Below are positions 24,805-32,299 of a DNA stretch of 61,259 bases, piece after piece; positions within the stretch are counted from its first letter, which is position 1, and the number at the start of each line of letters is the position of its first letter. The position numbers and the translations under genes are program-made. Source of the DNA: an uncultured Bacteroidales bacterium (lineage in GTDB: Bacteria > Bacteroidota > Bacteroidia > Bacteroidales > UBA3824); the NCBI GenBank assembly GCA_905234655.1, contig CAJOJG010000014.1, positions 1-61,259 on the forward strand, written 5' to 3'. The notes below the pieces were generated by a model. The model made no database searches. It was not told the DNA's origin and saw only the letters and a program-made list of their open reading frames with translations.

Positions 24805-27800
24805 ATGGCATCAACAGAATTGACACCAGACTTCGTCTTTGAGACGAGTTGGGAAGTCTGCAACAAAGTGGGCGGCATACACACCGTCGTCTCTACAAAA
24901 GCGCAGACCATGAAGTCCAAATTCGGCGACAACCTTGTCATGATTGGCCCCGACATTTGGCAAAACTCTGAGGAAAACCCCGAGTTCGTCGAGGACAAGA
25001 CCCTCTACTCGGACTGGAGGGAAATGATCAACCGCACCGAAAGCCGCGTCAGGATTGGGCGGTGGAAGATTGTCGGCGAACCCATCGTAATCCTCGTCGA
25101 CTTTTCGCAAAACATTTCCAAAAAAGACAAAATCTTCGCCGAGCTTTGGGAAACATACAAACTCGACTCTATCTCGGGCGACTGGGGCTACATCGAGCCG
25201 GTAATCTTCGGATACACAGCCGGAAAGGTAATCGAAAGCTTCTGCACATACAACCTCAAGCCCGAAAACCGCGTCATCGCACACTTCCACGAGTGGATGA
25301 CCGGCGCAGGCATCCTCTACATCGAGAAATACGCACCCGAAATCGCGACCGTGTTCACCACACACGCCACCGCAATCGGACGCAGCATCGCCGGCAACGG
25401 ACAGCCGCTCTACGGCCCCATCAACCATTACGACGGCGACACGAAGGCCCGCGAGTTCAATATGGTGGCAAAACAATCCTGCGAAAAACTCTCGGCACTC
25501 ACCGCCGACGCATACACCACAGTGTCCGAAATCACAGCCATCGAGTGCAAACAATTCACATACAGGGCTGTTGACTACGTAACGCCAAACGGCTTCGAAG
25601 ACGACTTCGTTCCAAAAGGCTCTGTCTTCAACACCCGACGCACCGCAGCCCGCGCCAAGATGCTCGACGTCGCAAGCAAACTCTTCAACGAACCCTTCGA
25701 CAACGACAACACCGTAATCCTCGGCACATCAGGCCGTTACGAATACCGCAACAAAGGCATCGACGTATTCCTCGAGAGCCTCAAGAAAATCAAAGACCTC
25801 GGCACCCTCGACAAGACCAAAAACCTCTTGGCGATCATCACCGTACCCGCCAACCACTACGGCGCGCGCCCCGACCTCAAAGCCGCGCTCAACGGCGGCA
25901 AAGAACCCGTCAAAAACGACCAGTACTCGCGCTACCTCACCCACGGACTTCACTACGTAGAGTACGACGCAGTATGCAACCGCGCCATCCAGCTCGGCCT
26001 CGACAACGCCAAGGGCAGCAAGATAAAGCTCATCTTCGTCCCCTCTTACCTCAAAGGCGACGACGGCATCTTCAACATGCCCTACTACGACCTACTCATC
26101 GGCATGGACGTAACGGCATACCCCTCATACTACGAGCCATGGGGCTACACGCCGATGGAATCCATCGCATTCTCGGTGCCCACCATCACCACCGACCTCG
26201 CGGGCTTCGGCAAATACACCGAAAGCCTCTTGCCCCACGACGCAAAGCCCGTCGTAGTCCTTCACCGCACCGACGACAATTACAGCGACGTATCAGAAAA
26301 CCTCGCCAAGGCCGTCATCGAGTACGCAAACCTCGACAAGAAGCACACCGAGGCAAACCGCAAGGCGGCATACGCCCTCTCGCAGCAATTCCTCTGGAAA
26401 AACCTCGCAAAATACTATCTCAAAGCATATTCCACCGCGCTCGAACGCACCAAGACACGCTACGACAAGGCGGATTTCACGAGATACTCACACGAATCGT
26501 TTAACATAAAAGAAATAAAAGTGAACAACCCAATCTGGAGAAATATCCAAGTACAGCCCAACCTCTCGGGCAAATTCAAAGGCCTCGAAGAAATGTCCTA
26601 CAACCTTTGGTGGTGTTGGAACTACGAAGCCGAAGAAATGTGGCAGACCATCGGCGAAGACGGCCTTTGGGACAAGTCGGGACAGAACCCCGTCCAGCTC
26701 ATGCGTATGGTGGACCTCAACCGCCTTTCAGAACTCGAAAACGACGCCGAGTTCATCGCAAAGTACGAAAAAGTATATGCCGACTTCAAGGCCTACATGG
26801 ACGAGAAGAAAAACGCAAAAGGACCCTCTGTGGCATACTTCTGCATGGAATACGGCATCCACGACTCGCTCAAGATCTTCTCGGGCGGCCTCGGCATCCT
26901 CGCCGGCGACTACCTCAAAGAAGCGTCAGATTCCAACGTTGACATGGTGGCGGTCGGACTTCTCTACCGCTACGGCTACTTCCGCCAAAAGATTTCCGTA
27001 TGGGGCGACCAAATCGCCGAGGACGTTCCCCAGGACTTCAAGTCGCTGCCAATCACCGAAGTAAAAGACAAGGACGGCAACCAGCTTCAAATCCAGGTGG
27101 CGTTCCCGGGACGCAAACTCACCGCCAACGTTTGGAAGGCGCAGGTAGGCCGCATCGAGCTTTACCTTCTCGACACCGACTTCGACGCCAACTGGCAGGA
27201 AGACCGTGGCGTAACGTACCACCTCTACGGCGGCAACCAGGAAAACCGCCTCAAACAAGAGATGCTTCTCGGCGTGGGCGGCATCCGCGCCCTTCGCAAG
27301 ATGGGCATCACCAAGCAAATATACCACATGAACGAGGGACACGCCGCGCTCATGGGCATCGAACGCCTCAACAACCTCATCACCGAGCGCAACTTCACCC
27401 TCAACGAGGCTCTCGAAATCGTCCGCGCATCCACCCTCTACACCACCCACACGCCCGTTCCCGCAGGCCACGACGCATTCACCGAGGACATGATCCTCAC
27501 CTACATGGGACACTATCCCGAGCGCATGCGCATCACCTGGAAGGAATTCCTCGGCCTCGGCAAGAAGAACGTTGACGACCGTGGCGACAAGTTCAACTTC
27601 TCGTACCTCGCATGCCAGCTTTCACAGGAAGTCAACGGCGTGTCGATGCTGCACGGCGAAGTAACCAAAAACATGTTCAACTACATGTGGGACGGCTACT
27701 ACCCCGAAGAACTCAACATCGGCTACGTCACCAACGGCGTCCACTACCCCACTTGGGCGGCCAAGGAATGGCAGCAATTCTACAAGAAGACCTTCGACCC

Positions 27801-29064
27801 GAAGTTCCTCAAAGACCAGAGCAACGAATCGCTTTGGAACGTAATCCAAAACGTGGACGATGCCGACATCTGGAAGATGCGCCAGCAAAAGCGCAAAGAC
27901 CTCATCGACTACATCAAAGTCAAGATGGCCGCCGACTACCAGGCACGCGGCGAGGCGCCATCGTCGATGGTACGTATCAAGAACACCTTGAACCCCAACA
28001 CCTTGACAATCGGTTTTGCACGTCGATTCGCCACCTACAAGCGCGGCAACTTGCTCTTGACCGACCTCGAAATGTTGAAGAAAATTGTTGACGACCCCGA
28101 GCGTCCCGTACAGTTCATCTTTGCGGGCAAGGCTCACCCCGCAGACGGCGGCGGACAGGGCATCATCAAGCAAATCGTGGAAATCAGCAAGCGTCCCGAA
28201 TTTGCCGGCAAAATCCTCTTCCTCGAAAATTACGACATCTCGCTCGCCAAGAAACTCGTTTCGGGCGTTGACATTTGGATGAACACCCCGACACGCCCGC
28301 TCGAAGCATCCGGCACATCGGGCATGAAGGCGGTGATGAACGGCGCAATCCACTATTCCGTACTCGACGGCTGGTGGGTCGAGGGCTACCGTCCCGACGG
28401 CGGCTGGTGCCTGCCGCAGGAACGCGCATACACCAACCAAGACTACCAAAACCTTCTCGACTCGGCAACAATCTACCGCACAATCATCGAGGACATCTGC
28501 CCGAAATTCTACACCCGCAATGCCAAGGGCGTTCCCGAGCAGTGGGTAAGCGTCATCAAGAACTCAATCGGCCACATCGCGCCCAACTTCACGATGAAGC
28601 GCCAGCTCGACGACTACTACGACCGTTACTACAACAAGCTCGCGGTATCCGGCGCAGACGTCAACGCAAACGACTACCAGACCGCCCGCGAACTCGCAGC
28701 CTGGAAGCACAAGGTGGTACAGCACTGGGACGACATCAAGGTTCAGAAAATCAACTTCCACGAAATCGTCAAAGACGCGCTCTACATGGGCGAGGAATAC
28801 TTTGGCGAAGTTGTCCTCGACCTCGGCGGCCTCGACGCTCGCGACATTGCCGTTGAGATGGTGATGACGGAAGTAAGCAACGGCGGCTCTAAACTTCTCT
28901 CGAAGTCCCCTCTGACCTTGCAGAAAGTGGAAGGCCGTTTTGCCCACTATTCCATCGAGCTTCGCCCCGTCAAGCCCGGCAACTTCAACTACGGCTTCCG
29001 CCTCTTCCCCACCAACCCCAAGCTCGTCCACCGCACCGACTTCGCATTGGTTAAGTGGCTGTAA
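24805..29064 (+). CDS. Glycogen synthase (GT3-like) fused to alpha-glucan phosphorylase (GT35)
   Basis: A 1419-residue cytoplasmic protein. Residues 1 to about 560 are a glycogen synthase of the GT3 type (FETSWEVCNKVGGIHTVVST, HFHEWMTGAGILY, PSYYEPWGYTPMES). From about 575 a DUF3417 segment begins (LSGKFKGLEEMSYNLWWCWN), followed by a short-form alpha-glucan phosphorylase. The PLP-lysine motif GTSGMKA places K1175. The synthase part would extend glucan chains from a sugar nucleotide and the phosphorylase part would release glucose-1-phosphate, so one chain carries both directions of glycogen turnover. Fusions of this kind are common in Bacteroidota. The ATG at 24805 matches the domain start. 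A strong terminator follows. Confidence 0.9.
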   Translation: MASTELTPDFVFETSWEVCNKVGGIHTVVSTKAQTMKSKFGDNLVMIGPDIWQNSEENPEFVEDKTLYSDWREMINRTESRVRIGRWKIVGEPIVILVDFSQNISKKDKIFAELWETYKLDSISGDWGYIEPVIFGYTAGKVIESFCTYNLKPENRVIAHFHEWMTGAGILYIEKYAPEIATVFTTHATAIGRSIAGNGQPLYGPINHYDGDTKAREFNMVAKQSCEKLSALTADAYTTVSEITAIECKQFTYRAVDYVTPNGFEDDFVPKGSVFNTRRTAARAKMLDVASKLFNEPFDNDNTVILGTSGRYEYRNKGIDVFLESLKKIKDLGTLDKTKNLLAIITVPANHYGARPDLKAALNGGKEPVKNDQYSRYLTHGLHYVEYDAVCNRAIQLGLDNAKGSKIKLIFVPSYLKGDDGIFNMPYYDLLIGMDVTAYPSYYEPWGYTPMESIAFSVPTITTDLAGFGKYTESLLPHDAKPVVVLHRTDDNYSDVSENLAKAVIEYANLDKKHTEANRKAAYALSQQFLWKNLAKYYLKAYSTALERTKTRYDKADFTRYSHESFNIKEIKVNNPIWRNIQVQPNLSGKFKGLEEMSYNLWWCWNYEAEEMWQTIGEDGLWDKSGQNPVQLMRMVDLNRLSELENDAEFIAKYEKVYADFKAYMDEKKNAKGPSVAYFCMEYGIHDSLKIFSGGLGILAGDYLKEASDSNVDMVAVGLLYRYGYFRQKISVWGDQIAEDVPQDFKSLPITEVKDKDGNQLQIQVAFPGRKLTANVWKAQVGRIELYLLDTDFDANWQEDRGVTYHLYGGNQENRLKQEMLLGVGGIRALRKMGITKQIYHMNEGHAALMGIERLNNLITERNFTLNEALEIVRASTLYTTHTPVPAGHDAFTEDMILTYMGHYPERMRITWKEFLGLGKKNVDDRGDKFNFSYLACQLSQEVNGVSMLHGEVTKNMFNYMWDGYYPEELNIGYVTNGVHYPTWAAKEWQQFYKKTFDPKFLKDQSNESLWNVIQNVDDADIWKMRQQKRKDLIDYIKVKMAADYQARGEAPSSMVRIKNTLNPNTLTIGFARRFATYKRGNLLLTDLEMLKKIVDDPERPVQFIFAGKAHPADGGGQGIIKQIVEISKRPEFAGKILFLENYDISLAKKLVSGVDIWMNTPTRPLEASGTSGMKAVMNGAIHYSVLDGWWVEGYRPDGGWCLPQERAYTNQDYQNLLDSATIYRTIIEDICPKFYTRNAKGVPEQWVSVIKNSIGHIAPNFTMKRQLDDYYDRYYNKLAVSGADVNANDYQTARELAAWKHKVVQHWDDIKVQKINFHEIVKDALYMGEEYFGEVVLDLGGLDARDIAVEMVMTEVSNGGSKLLSKSPLTLQKVEGRFAHYSIELRPVKPGNFNYGFRLFPTNPKLVHRTDFALVKWL

Positions 29065-29095
29065 GCCTGAGTCTCAGACCCACCATTAATAAAAA

Positions 29096-29145
29096 AATTC
29101 CCGACCGCCGGAAGTGATACAACCGGCAGCCGGGAATTTTTTTTT
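29096..29145 (+). terminator. Terminator of the glycogen fusion gene
   Basis: AATTCCCG (29096-29103) pairs with CGGGAATT (29131-29138), with inner pairing CCGCCGG against CCGGCAG, followed by nine T. Confidence 0.85.
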
Positions 29146-29314
29146 GTGCGAGAAACACACTCTAAGATTTACGGATTTTCGGCATATTCGGCAAAAAAAA
29201 TTTACGGATTTTCGGCATATATATATTAAAGAATTGATTATTAAAGAATAAATCACAAAATAAGTCCAACTCAAATATCCATCGTACTTTACGTATCCCA
29301 ATGGAACACAAGCC

Positions 29315-29356
29315 ACGTAGTGGCGACAGAACTTAGCCGTGGGTGCAAACCCACGG
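29315..29356 (+). repeat. REP-like palindromic element, copy 1
   Basis: The segment ACGTAGTGGCGACA is followed by CCGTGGG (29337-29343), a 6-base loop and CCCACGG (29350-29356). A GTAG tetranucleotide next to a GC-rich hairpin is the hallmark of REP elements moved by RAYT transposases. A second copy lies at 31107-31159. No RAYT gene is in the window. Confidence 0.7.
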
Positions 29357-29372
29357 AATCGAAATGATATGG

Positions 29373-29417
29373 ATTTTAAGGCGTTTATGACGCTATGTTT
29401 TTGACACGTTGGAACTT
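29373..29417 (+). repeat. 45-bp repeat, copy 1
   Basis: This sequence, starting ATTTTAAGGCGTTTATGACG, recurs at 31868-31912 with 3 mismatches. It lies just downstream of the REP-like element and upstream of the structured leader. Confidence 0.8.
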
Positions 29418-29429
29418 CGCAAACTTCAT

Positions 29430-29612
29430 TGTTCAGTCAGGAACTTGGCAGCGATAGACGACCGTGGAAGTGTAATATCGGTACAGAAGGGTAATTGTAT
29501 GCCTTTGTTATACACATACGGCGTGAGGATTCGCTGTCCGGTTCGACTGAACGGGTAATGCGAAGACCTTAACGTGTGGGATCGGGCAGCATAAGGATTC
29601 CACGCTTTTTTT
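29430..29612 (+). ncRNA. Candidate structured RNA ending in a terminator
   Basis: No ORF is visible here, but several stems are: GTATG/CATAC around 29498-29520, TTCGC/GCGAA around 29528-29563 with an inner CCGGTTC/GAACGGG stem with one mismatch, and a terminator-like stem GTGTGGGATC against GATTCCACGC (10 pairs, two G-U) followed by seven T near 29605-29611. The XRE gene starts 50 bases later. It could be an independent small RNA or an attenuating leader. No exact RNA family is recognised and no clear TAnnTTTG promoter precedes it. Confidence 0.4.
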
Positions 29613-29660
29613 GTGCCACGCCTGAGACGGAATCTTCACCAGGCAACAATCATCCTGACA

Positions 29661-29900
29661 ATGGGCGTACACATTGGCAAATTGATAAAAGAAGAACTGG
29701 AAAAACAAGGTCGGTCGAAAGTATGGCTCGCGGCGCAAATCAACCGCACCGAGCCCACCTGTTACAACATCTTCAAGAGCGCGACCATCGACACCGGCAT
29801 CCTCAAAATAATCAGCAAAGCCCTCGACCGCGACTTCTTCCAAGACCTCTCGCAAGACCTGCACGCCGACACCCCTAAAAAATCTTTTACGAATCCCTAA
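29661..29900 (+). CDS. Small XRE-like helix-turn-helix protein
   Basis: A 79-residue protein, MGVHIGKLIKEELEKQGRSK, with a Cro/C1-type helix-turn-helix (VWLAAQINRTEPTCYNIFKS) covering about residues 7-60 and a short acidic then basic tail. It probably binds DNA as a dimer and controls its own or nearby genes. The ATG at 29661 begins at the domain start. It stands alone between a structured leader and the FSU-domain lipoprotein gene. There is no toxin partner next to it. Confidence 0.7.
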   Translation: MGVHIGKLIKEELEKQGRSKVWLAAQINRTEPTCYNIFKSATIDTGILKIISKALDRDFFQDLSQDLHADTPKKSFTNP

Positions 29901-29966
29901 AAACTTTTTTTGAAACCATAAAGAACTTTCGATAGGGAAAATTTGGAACTGAGGGAAACATGATTG

Positions 29967-29974
29967 TATATTTG
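29967..29974 (+). promoter_or_regulatory. -7 element of the FSU-domain lipoprotein gene
   Basis: TATATTTG matches TAnnTTTG, 33 bases before the chosen ATG at 30008. It rules out the earlier ATG at 29960. Confidence 0.65.
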
Positions 29975-30007
29975 CAGACGATTGACAAACCAAAAAAATT
30001 CAAACAG

Positions 30008-31063
30008 ATGAGAAAATTGAAATTAATGCTTGCCATGATGCTGATGGCAGTACTCGTTTGCCTCAATGCATGCGGCAACGATGACGACGACAACAATACG
30101 CACAACAACTTCACCAACCCCATACCTGAAACAGAGATTCCCATCGACCCTCACGCCAATGAGACTAAGGTAACTTGCGAAGTGTGTTTTGGCAGCGGAT
30201 TATGTCCTGACTGCAATGGAAGTGGGCAAGGGTGTATCACTTGCGGTGGCACTGGCAAGTATTGTGCAGTTTGCAAAGGTTGTCTGTATGCTATAAATGC
30301 AAAGGAAATCCAATCTGTTCCACTTGCGGCGGCAACGGACATTGCTCGACCTGCAAAAACAGCGATGGCAAATGCACAGCCTGTGGCGGCGAAGGATATA
30401 CTTGGCTACCAAAAAAATGAAAGTGGTGCAACCAACGATGCCACTGTTGACCTCGGACTTCCCTCGGGAAATCTCTGGACTACATGCAATATCGGAGCCG
30501 CCAATCCGTGGGACTACGGTGACTACTATGCATGGGGTGAAACAGTGTCCAAATACAATTATTCCTGGGATACTTACAAGTATGGAACTTCTCACGATGC
30601 GCTCACCAAATATTGTAATAATTCGTCATACGGCAAAAACGGTTTCACAGACGCAATTTCTATGCTCGAAGCATCAGATGACATAGCCACTGTAAAACTC
30701 GGCGCAAACTTCCACATCCCCACAGAGGACGAATGGCGTGAACTATTCAACGATGACTACGCAGACAGAAACTGGACAGAAGACTACAACGGTACAGGTG
30801 TAAAAGGTTTGATTGTCTATAAGAAGAAAGCAAGCCGAACCTACTCAACAACAACAGACACGCACATCTTCCTTCCTGCAGCCGGATTTCGTGACGGATA
30901 CGAAATATACACCACAAATACGTATGGATACTACTGGCTACCATCGCTTGACACGGAATATGATAGTGACGCTAACTTTATCTTCATAAATCCTGAAAGT
31001 ATAGATTGGACTCAAGCATACCGTTACTACGGCTTATCTGTTCGGGCAGTTCGACACAGATAA
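30008..31063 (+). CDS. Lipoprotein with FSU_Major (TIGR02145-like) domain and frameshifted zinc-ribbon region
   Basis: A 351-residue predicted surface lipoprotein. A signal peptide with lipobox CLNAC is followed by an Asp/Asn-rich linker, then a DnaJ-like CxxC-rich stretch (CEVCFGSGLCPDCNGSG, CITCGGTGKYCAVCKG). From about residue 140 it has a Fibrobacter-type major paralogous domain (VDLGLPSGNLWTTCNIGAAN, YYAWGETVS, FHIPTEDEWRELF). Between about 30285 and 30415 the main frame reads low-complexity sequence, while the +2 frame continues the CxxC repeats (CYKCKGNPICSTCGGNG, CTACGGEGYTWLPKK). So a one-base loss and a one-base gain appear to have scrambled some 45 residues without stopping translation. 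Function unknown; the domain is common in rumen Bacteroidales. Confidence 0.75.
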   Translation: MRKLKLMLAMMLMAVLVCLNACGNDDDDNNTHNNFTNPIPETEIPIDPHANETKVTCEVCFGSGLCPDCNGSGQGCITCGGTGKYCAVCKGCLYAINAKEIQSVPLAAATDIARPAKTAMANAQPVAAKDILGYQKNESGATNDATVDLGLPSGNLWTTCNIGAANPWDYGDYYAWGETVSKYNYSWDTYKYGTSHDALTKYCNNSSYGKNGFTDAISMLEASDDIATVKLGANFHIPTEDEWRELFNDDYADRNWTEDYNGTGVKGLIVYKKKASRTYSTTTDTHIFLPAAGFRDGYEIYTTNTYGYYWLPSLDTEYDSDANFIFINPESIDWTQAYRYYGLSVRAVRHR

Positions 31064-31106
31064 TCATACTGCATCCGACCGGCGATGGAACAAAAGTTAT
31101 ACATAA

Positions 31107-31159
31107 CACGTAGTGGCGACATATAACAGCCGTGGGGTTACACCCACGGCTATTATATG
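31107..31159 (+). repeat. REP-like palindromic element, copy 2
   Basis: CACGTAGTGGCGACA (31107-31121) is identical to copy 1 and is followed by GCCGTGGG (31129-31136) and CCCACGGC (31143-31150). The stem extends outward through ATATAA and TTATAT. It lies between the FSU-domain gene and higA and may serve as their shared terminator. Confidence 0.7.
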
Positions 31160-31471
31160 TTATGTCTGCCACATCTTAATCCGTTCAAACTCAACATAAT
31201 GCTTGTTGTTTTCCTCTTCCAAATCATAGAGGTTTTGCAGATTGAGCCAAAATTCGGACGTGGTGCCAAAAAATTTCGATAGCCGTATCGCGATGCCTGC
31301 GGTAATGGACGACTGTCCTTGAATGATTTTCACAATCCTTGTTTCGGGAATAGCCGTATTGTTCGCCAAGAAGCGGACAGAAAGATTCATTGGAAGAAGA
31401 AATTCCTCTTTCAACACTTCGCCAGGGTGTATGTTCGGCAACTTATTTGTGGTAGTCTGTGATTTCAACAT
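31160..31471 (-). CDS. higA: HigA-family antitoxin
   Basis: A 103-residue XRE-type antitoxin. NIHPGEVLKEEFLLPMNLSV, then RIVKIIQGQSSITAGIAIRLSKFF and SEFWLNLQNLYDL are the standard HigA/VapI signature. It should bind HigB and repress the operon. Possible starts are ATGs at 31486, 31480 and 31471; I took 31471 because it gives the usual short lead before the domain. All overlap the end of the toxin gene, which is the normal HigB-before-HigA order. Confidence 0.85.
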   Translation of the reverse strand: MLKSQTTTNKLPNIHPGEVLKEEFLLPMNLSVRFLANNTAIPETRIVKIIQGQSSITAGIAIRLSKFFGTTSEFWLNLQNLYDLEEENNKHYVEFERIKMWQT

Positions 31472-31727
31472 TGTATGCATTTCCATTGTCAAACTGAAAA
31501 ATTATTCGCCATTGATCGTTTATTCGTATGGACCAATATCCATCCAAATCGTCATAAAGGGATTCAAGACGATTGCCAGGCGGTATTCTCAAATCTCTAA
31601 CCTGTTTTGCCGCCGCAATCATAAATAATTTCCGCCGCGCAACGTTTTGTATAGTTGGCGGAAGTTTCCTTGACTGCGTTCCATTGTATATCAGTTCTGT
31701 TTCCGAATCACCAAATGACAGAATCAT
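31443..31727 (-). CDS. higB: HigB/RelE-type toxin
   Basis: A 94-residue toxin of the HigB/RelE fold. Motifs are FGDSETELIYNG, PGNRLESLYDDLDGYWSIRI and NDQWRIIFQFDNGNAYNVEI, with the family's basic RNA-binding and catalytic positions (R/K in NRLE, R in WRI). Such toxins cut mRNA on the ribosome. It is the first gene of the operon and overlaps higA by 29 bases at its end. Confidence 0.87.
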   Translation of the reverse strand: MILSFGDSETELIYNGTQSRKLPPTIQNVARRKLFMIAAAKQVRDLRIPPGNRLESLYDDLDGYWSIRINDQWRIIFQFDNGNAYNVEITDYHK

Positions 31728-31743
31728 TGCTCAAAATTTTTTG

Positions 31744-31775
31744 TAAAGATATATATTAACGGATTATTGAGCAAA
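31744..31775 (-). promoter_or_regulatory. Promoter of higBA
   Basis: On the minus strand, TTTG (31775-31772) is followed after 20 bases by TATCTTTA (31751-31744), a near match to TAnnTTTG, 16 bases before the toxin ATG. Confidence 0.5.
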
Positions 31776-31815
31776 TTTTTTTCAAGATTTTTTTGCGCAA
31801 TTCTGAATTAGTTTG

Positions 31816-31823
31816 TAATTTTG
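31816..31823 (+). promoter_or_regulatory. -7 element driving an apparently gene-less unit
   Basis: TAATTTTG is preceded by TTTTG 20 bases upstream. The transcript would pass through the second 45-bp repeat and its long hairpin and could end at the hairpin at 32182-32220. Confidence 0.5.
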
Positions 31824-31867
31824 TCCTAACCGCCAACGCACCATTCGCGGCGGCGAAGACATAGATA

Positions 31868-31983
31868 ATTTTAAGGCGTTTATGACGCTATGTATCTGAC
31901 ACGCTGGAACTTGTGGGGATACAATAAAGAATATGCGGAGGGTTTGGTGTCCAAATATTTGAATCAAGTTCCAGCGTCAGATA
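31868..31983 (+). repeat. 45-bp repeat, copy 2, within a long inverted repeat
   Basis: Positions 31868-31912 match copy 1 (29373-29417) with 3 mismatches. Its end, 31893-31913 (TATCTGACAC...), also pairs with 31965-31983 as a 19-bp stem with one 2-base bulge. This makes a large hairpin with a 51-base loop. Confidence 0.75.
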
Positions 31984-32181
31984 TGAAACAGCTTTTCAAC
32001 AGTCATTTAGCGACTATTGAACGATTGGGCGAAAAAGATTTGTATCAAGGAATCTGCAACAAATCAGAAGTACCGACTGAGGAAATTCAGAAAAATTGCG
32101 CTAAAACTTGCCGACGAGGTAATTCCCGAAACTGGGAAAAAGAAGTTAAATTCATAATGACAATCGGTTACAAAATCCCAT

Positions 32182-32220
32182 CCCGTCGGAATCCCGAAAA
32201 AAAATCAACATTCCGACGGG
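32182..32220 (+). terminator. Terminator-like hairpin, copy 1 of the cassette-flanking repeat
   Basis: CCCGTCGGAAT (32182-32192) pairs with ATTCCGACGGG (32210-32220), followed by a T-rich tract. Arms and loop nearly match the hairpin at 33868-33931 on the other side of the AAA-ATPase gene. Confidence 0.75.
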
Positions 32221-32250
32221 GATTGTTTTATTTTTTTCCAAAAATTTCCC

Positions 32251-32280
32251 TTGCACATTCAAAAAAATTACGTAAATTTG
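32251..32280 (+). promoter_or_regulatory. Promoter of the AAA-ATPase/nuclease gene
   Basis: TTG (32251-32253) and TAAATTTG (32273-32280) with 19-base spacing, a full Bacteroidota promoter, 19 bases before the ATG. Confidence 0.75.
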
Positions 32281-32299
32281 ACCGCAAAAGCAAAGCGTT

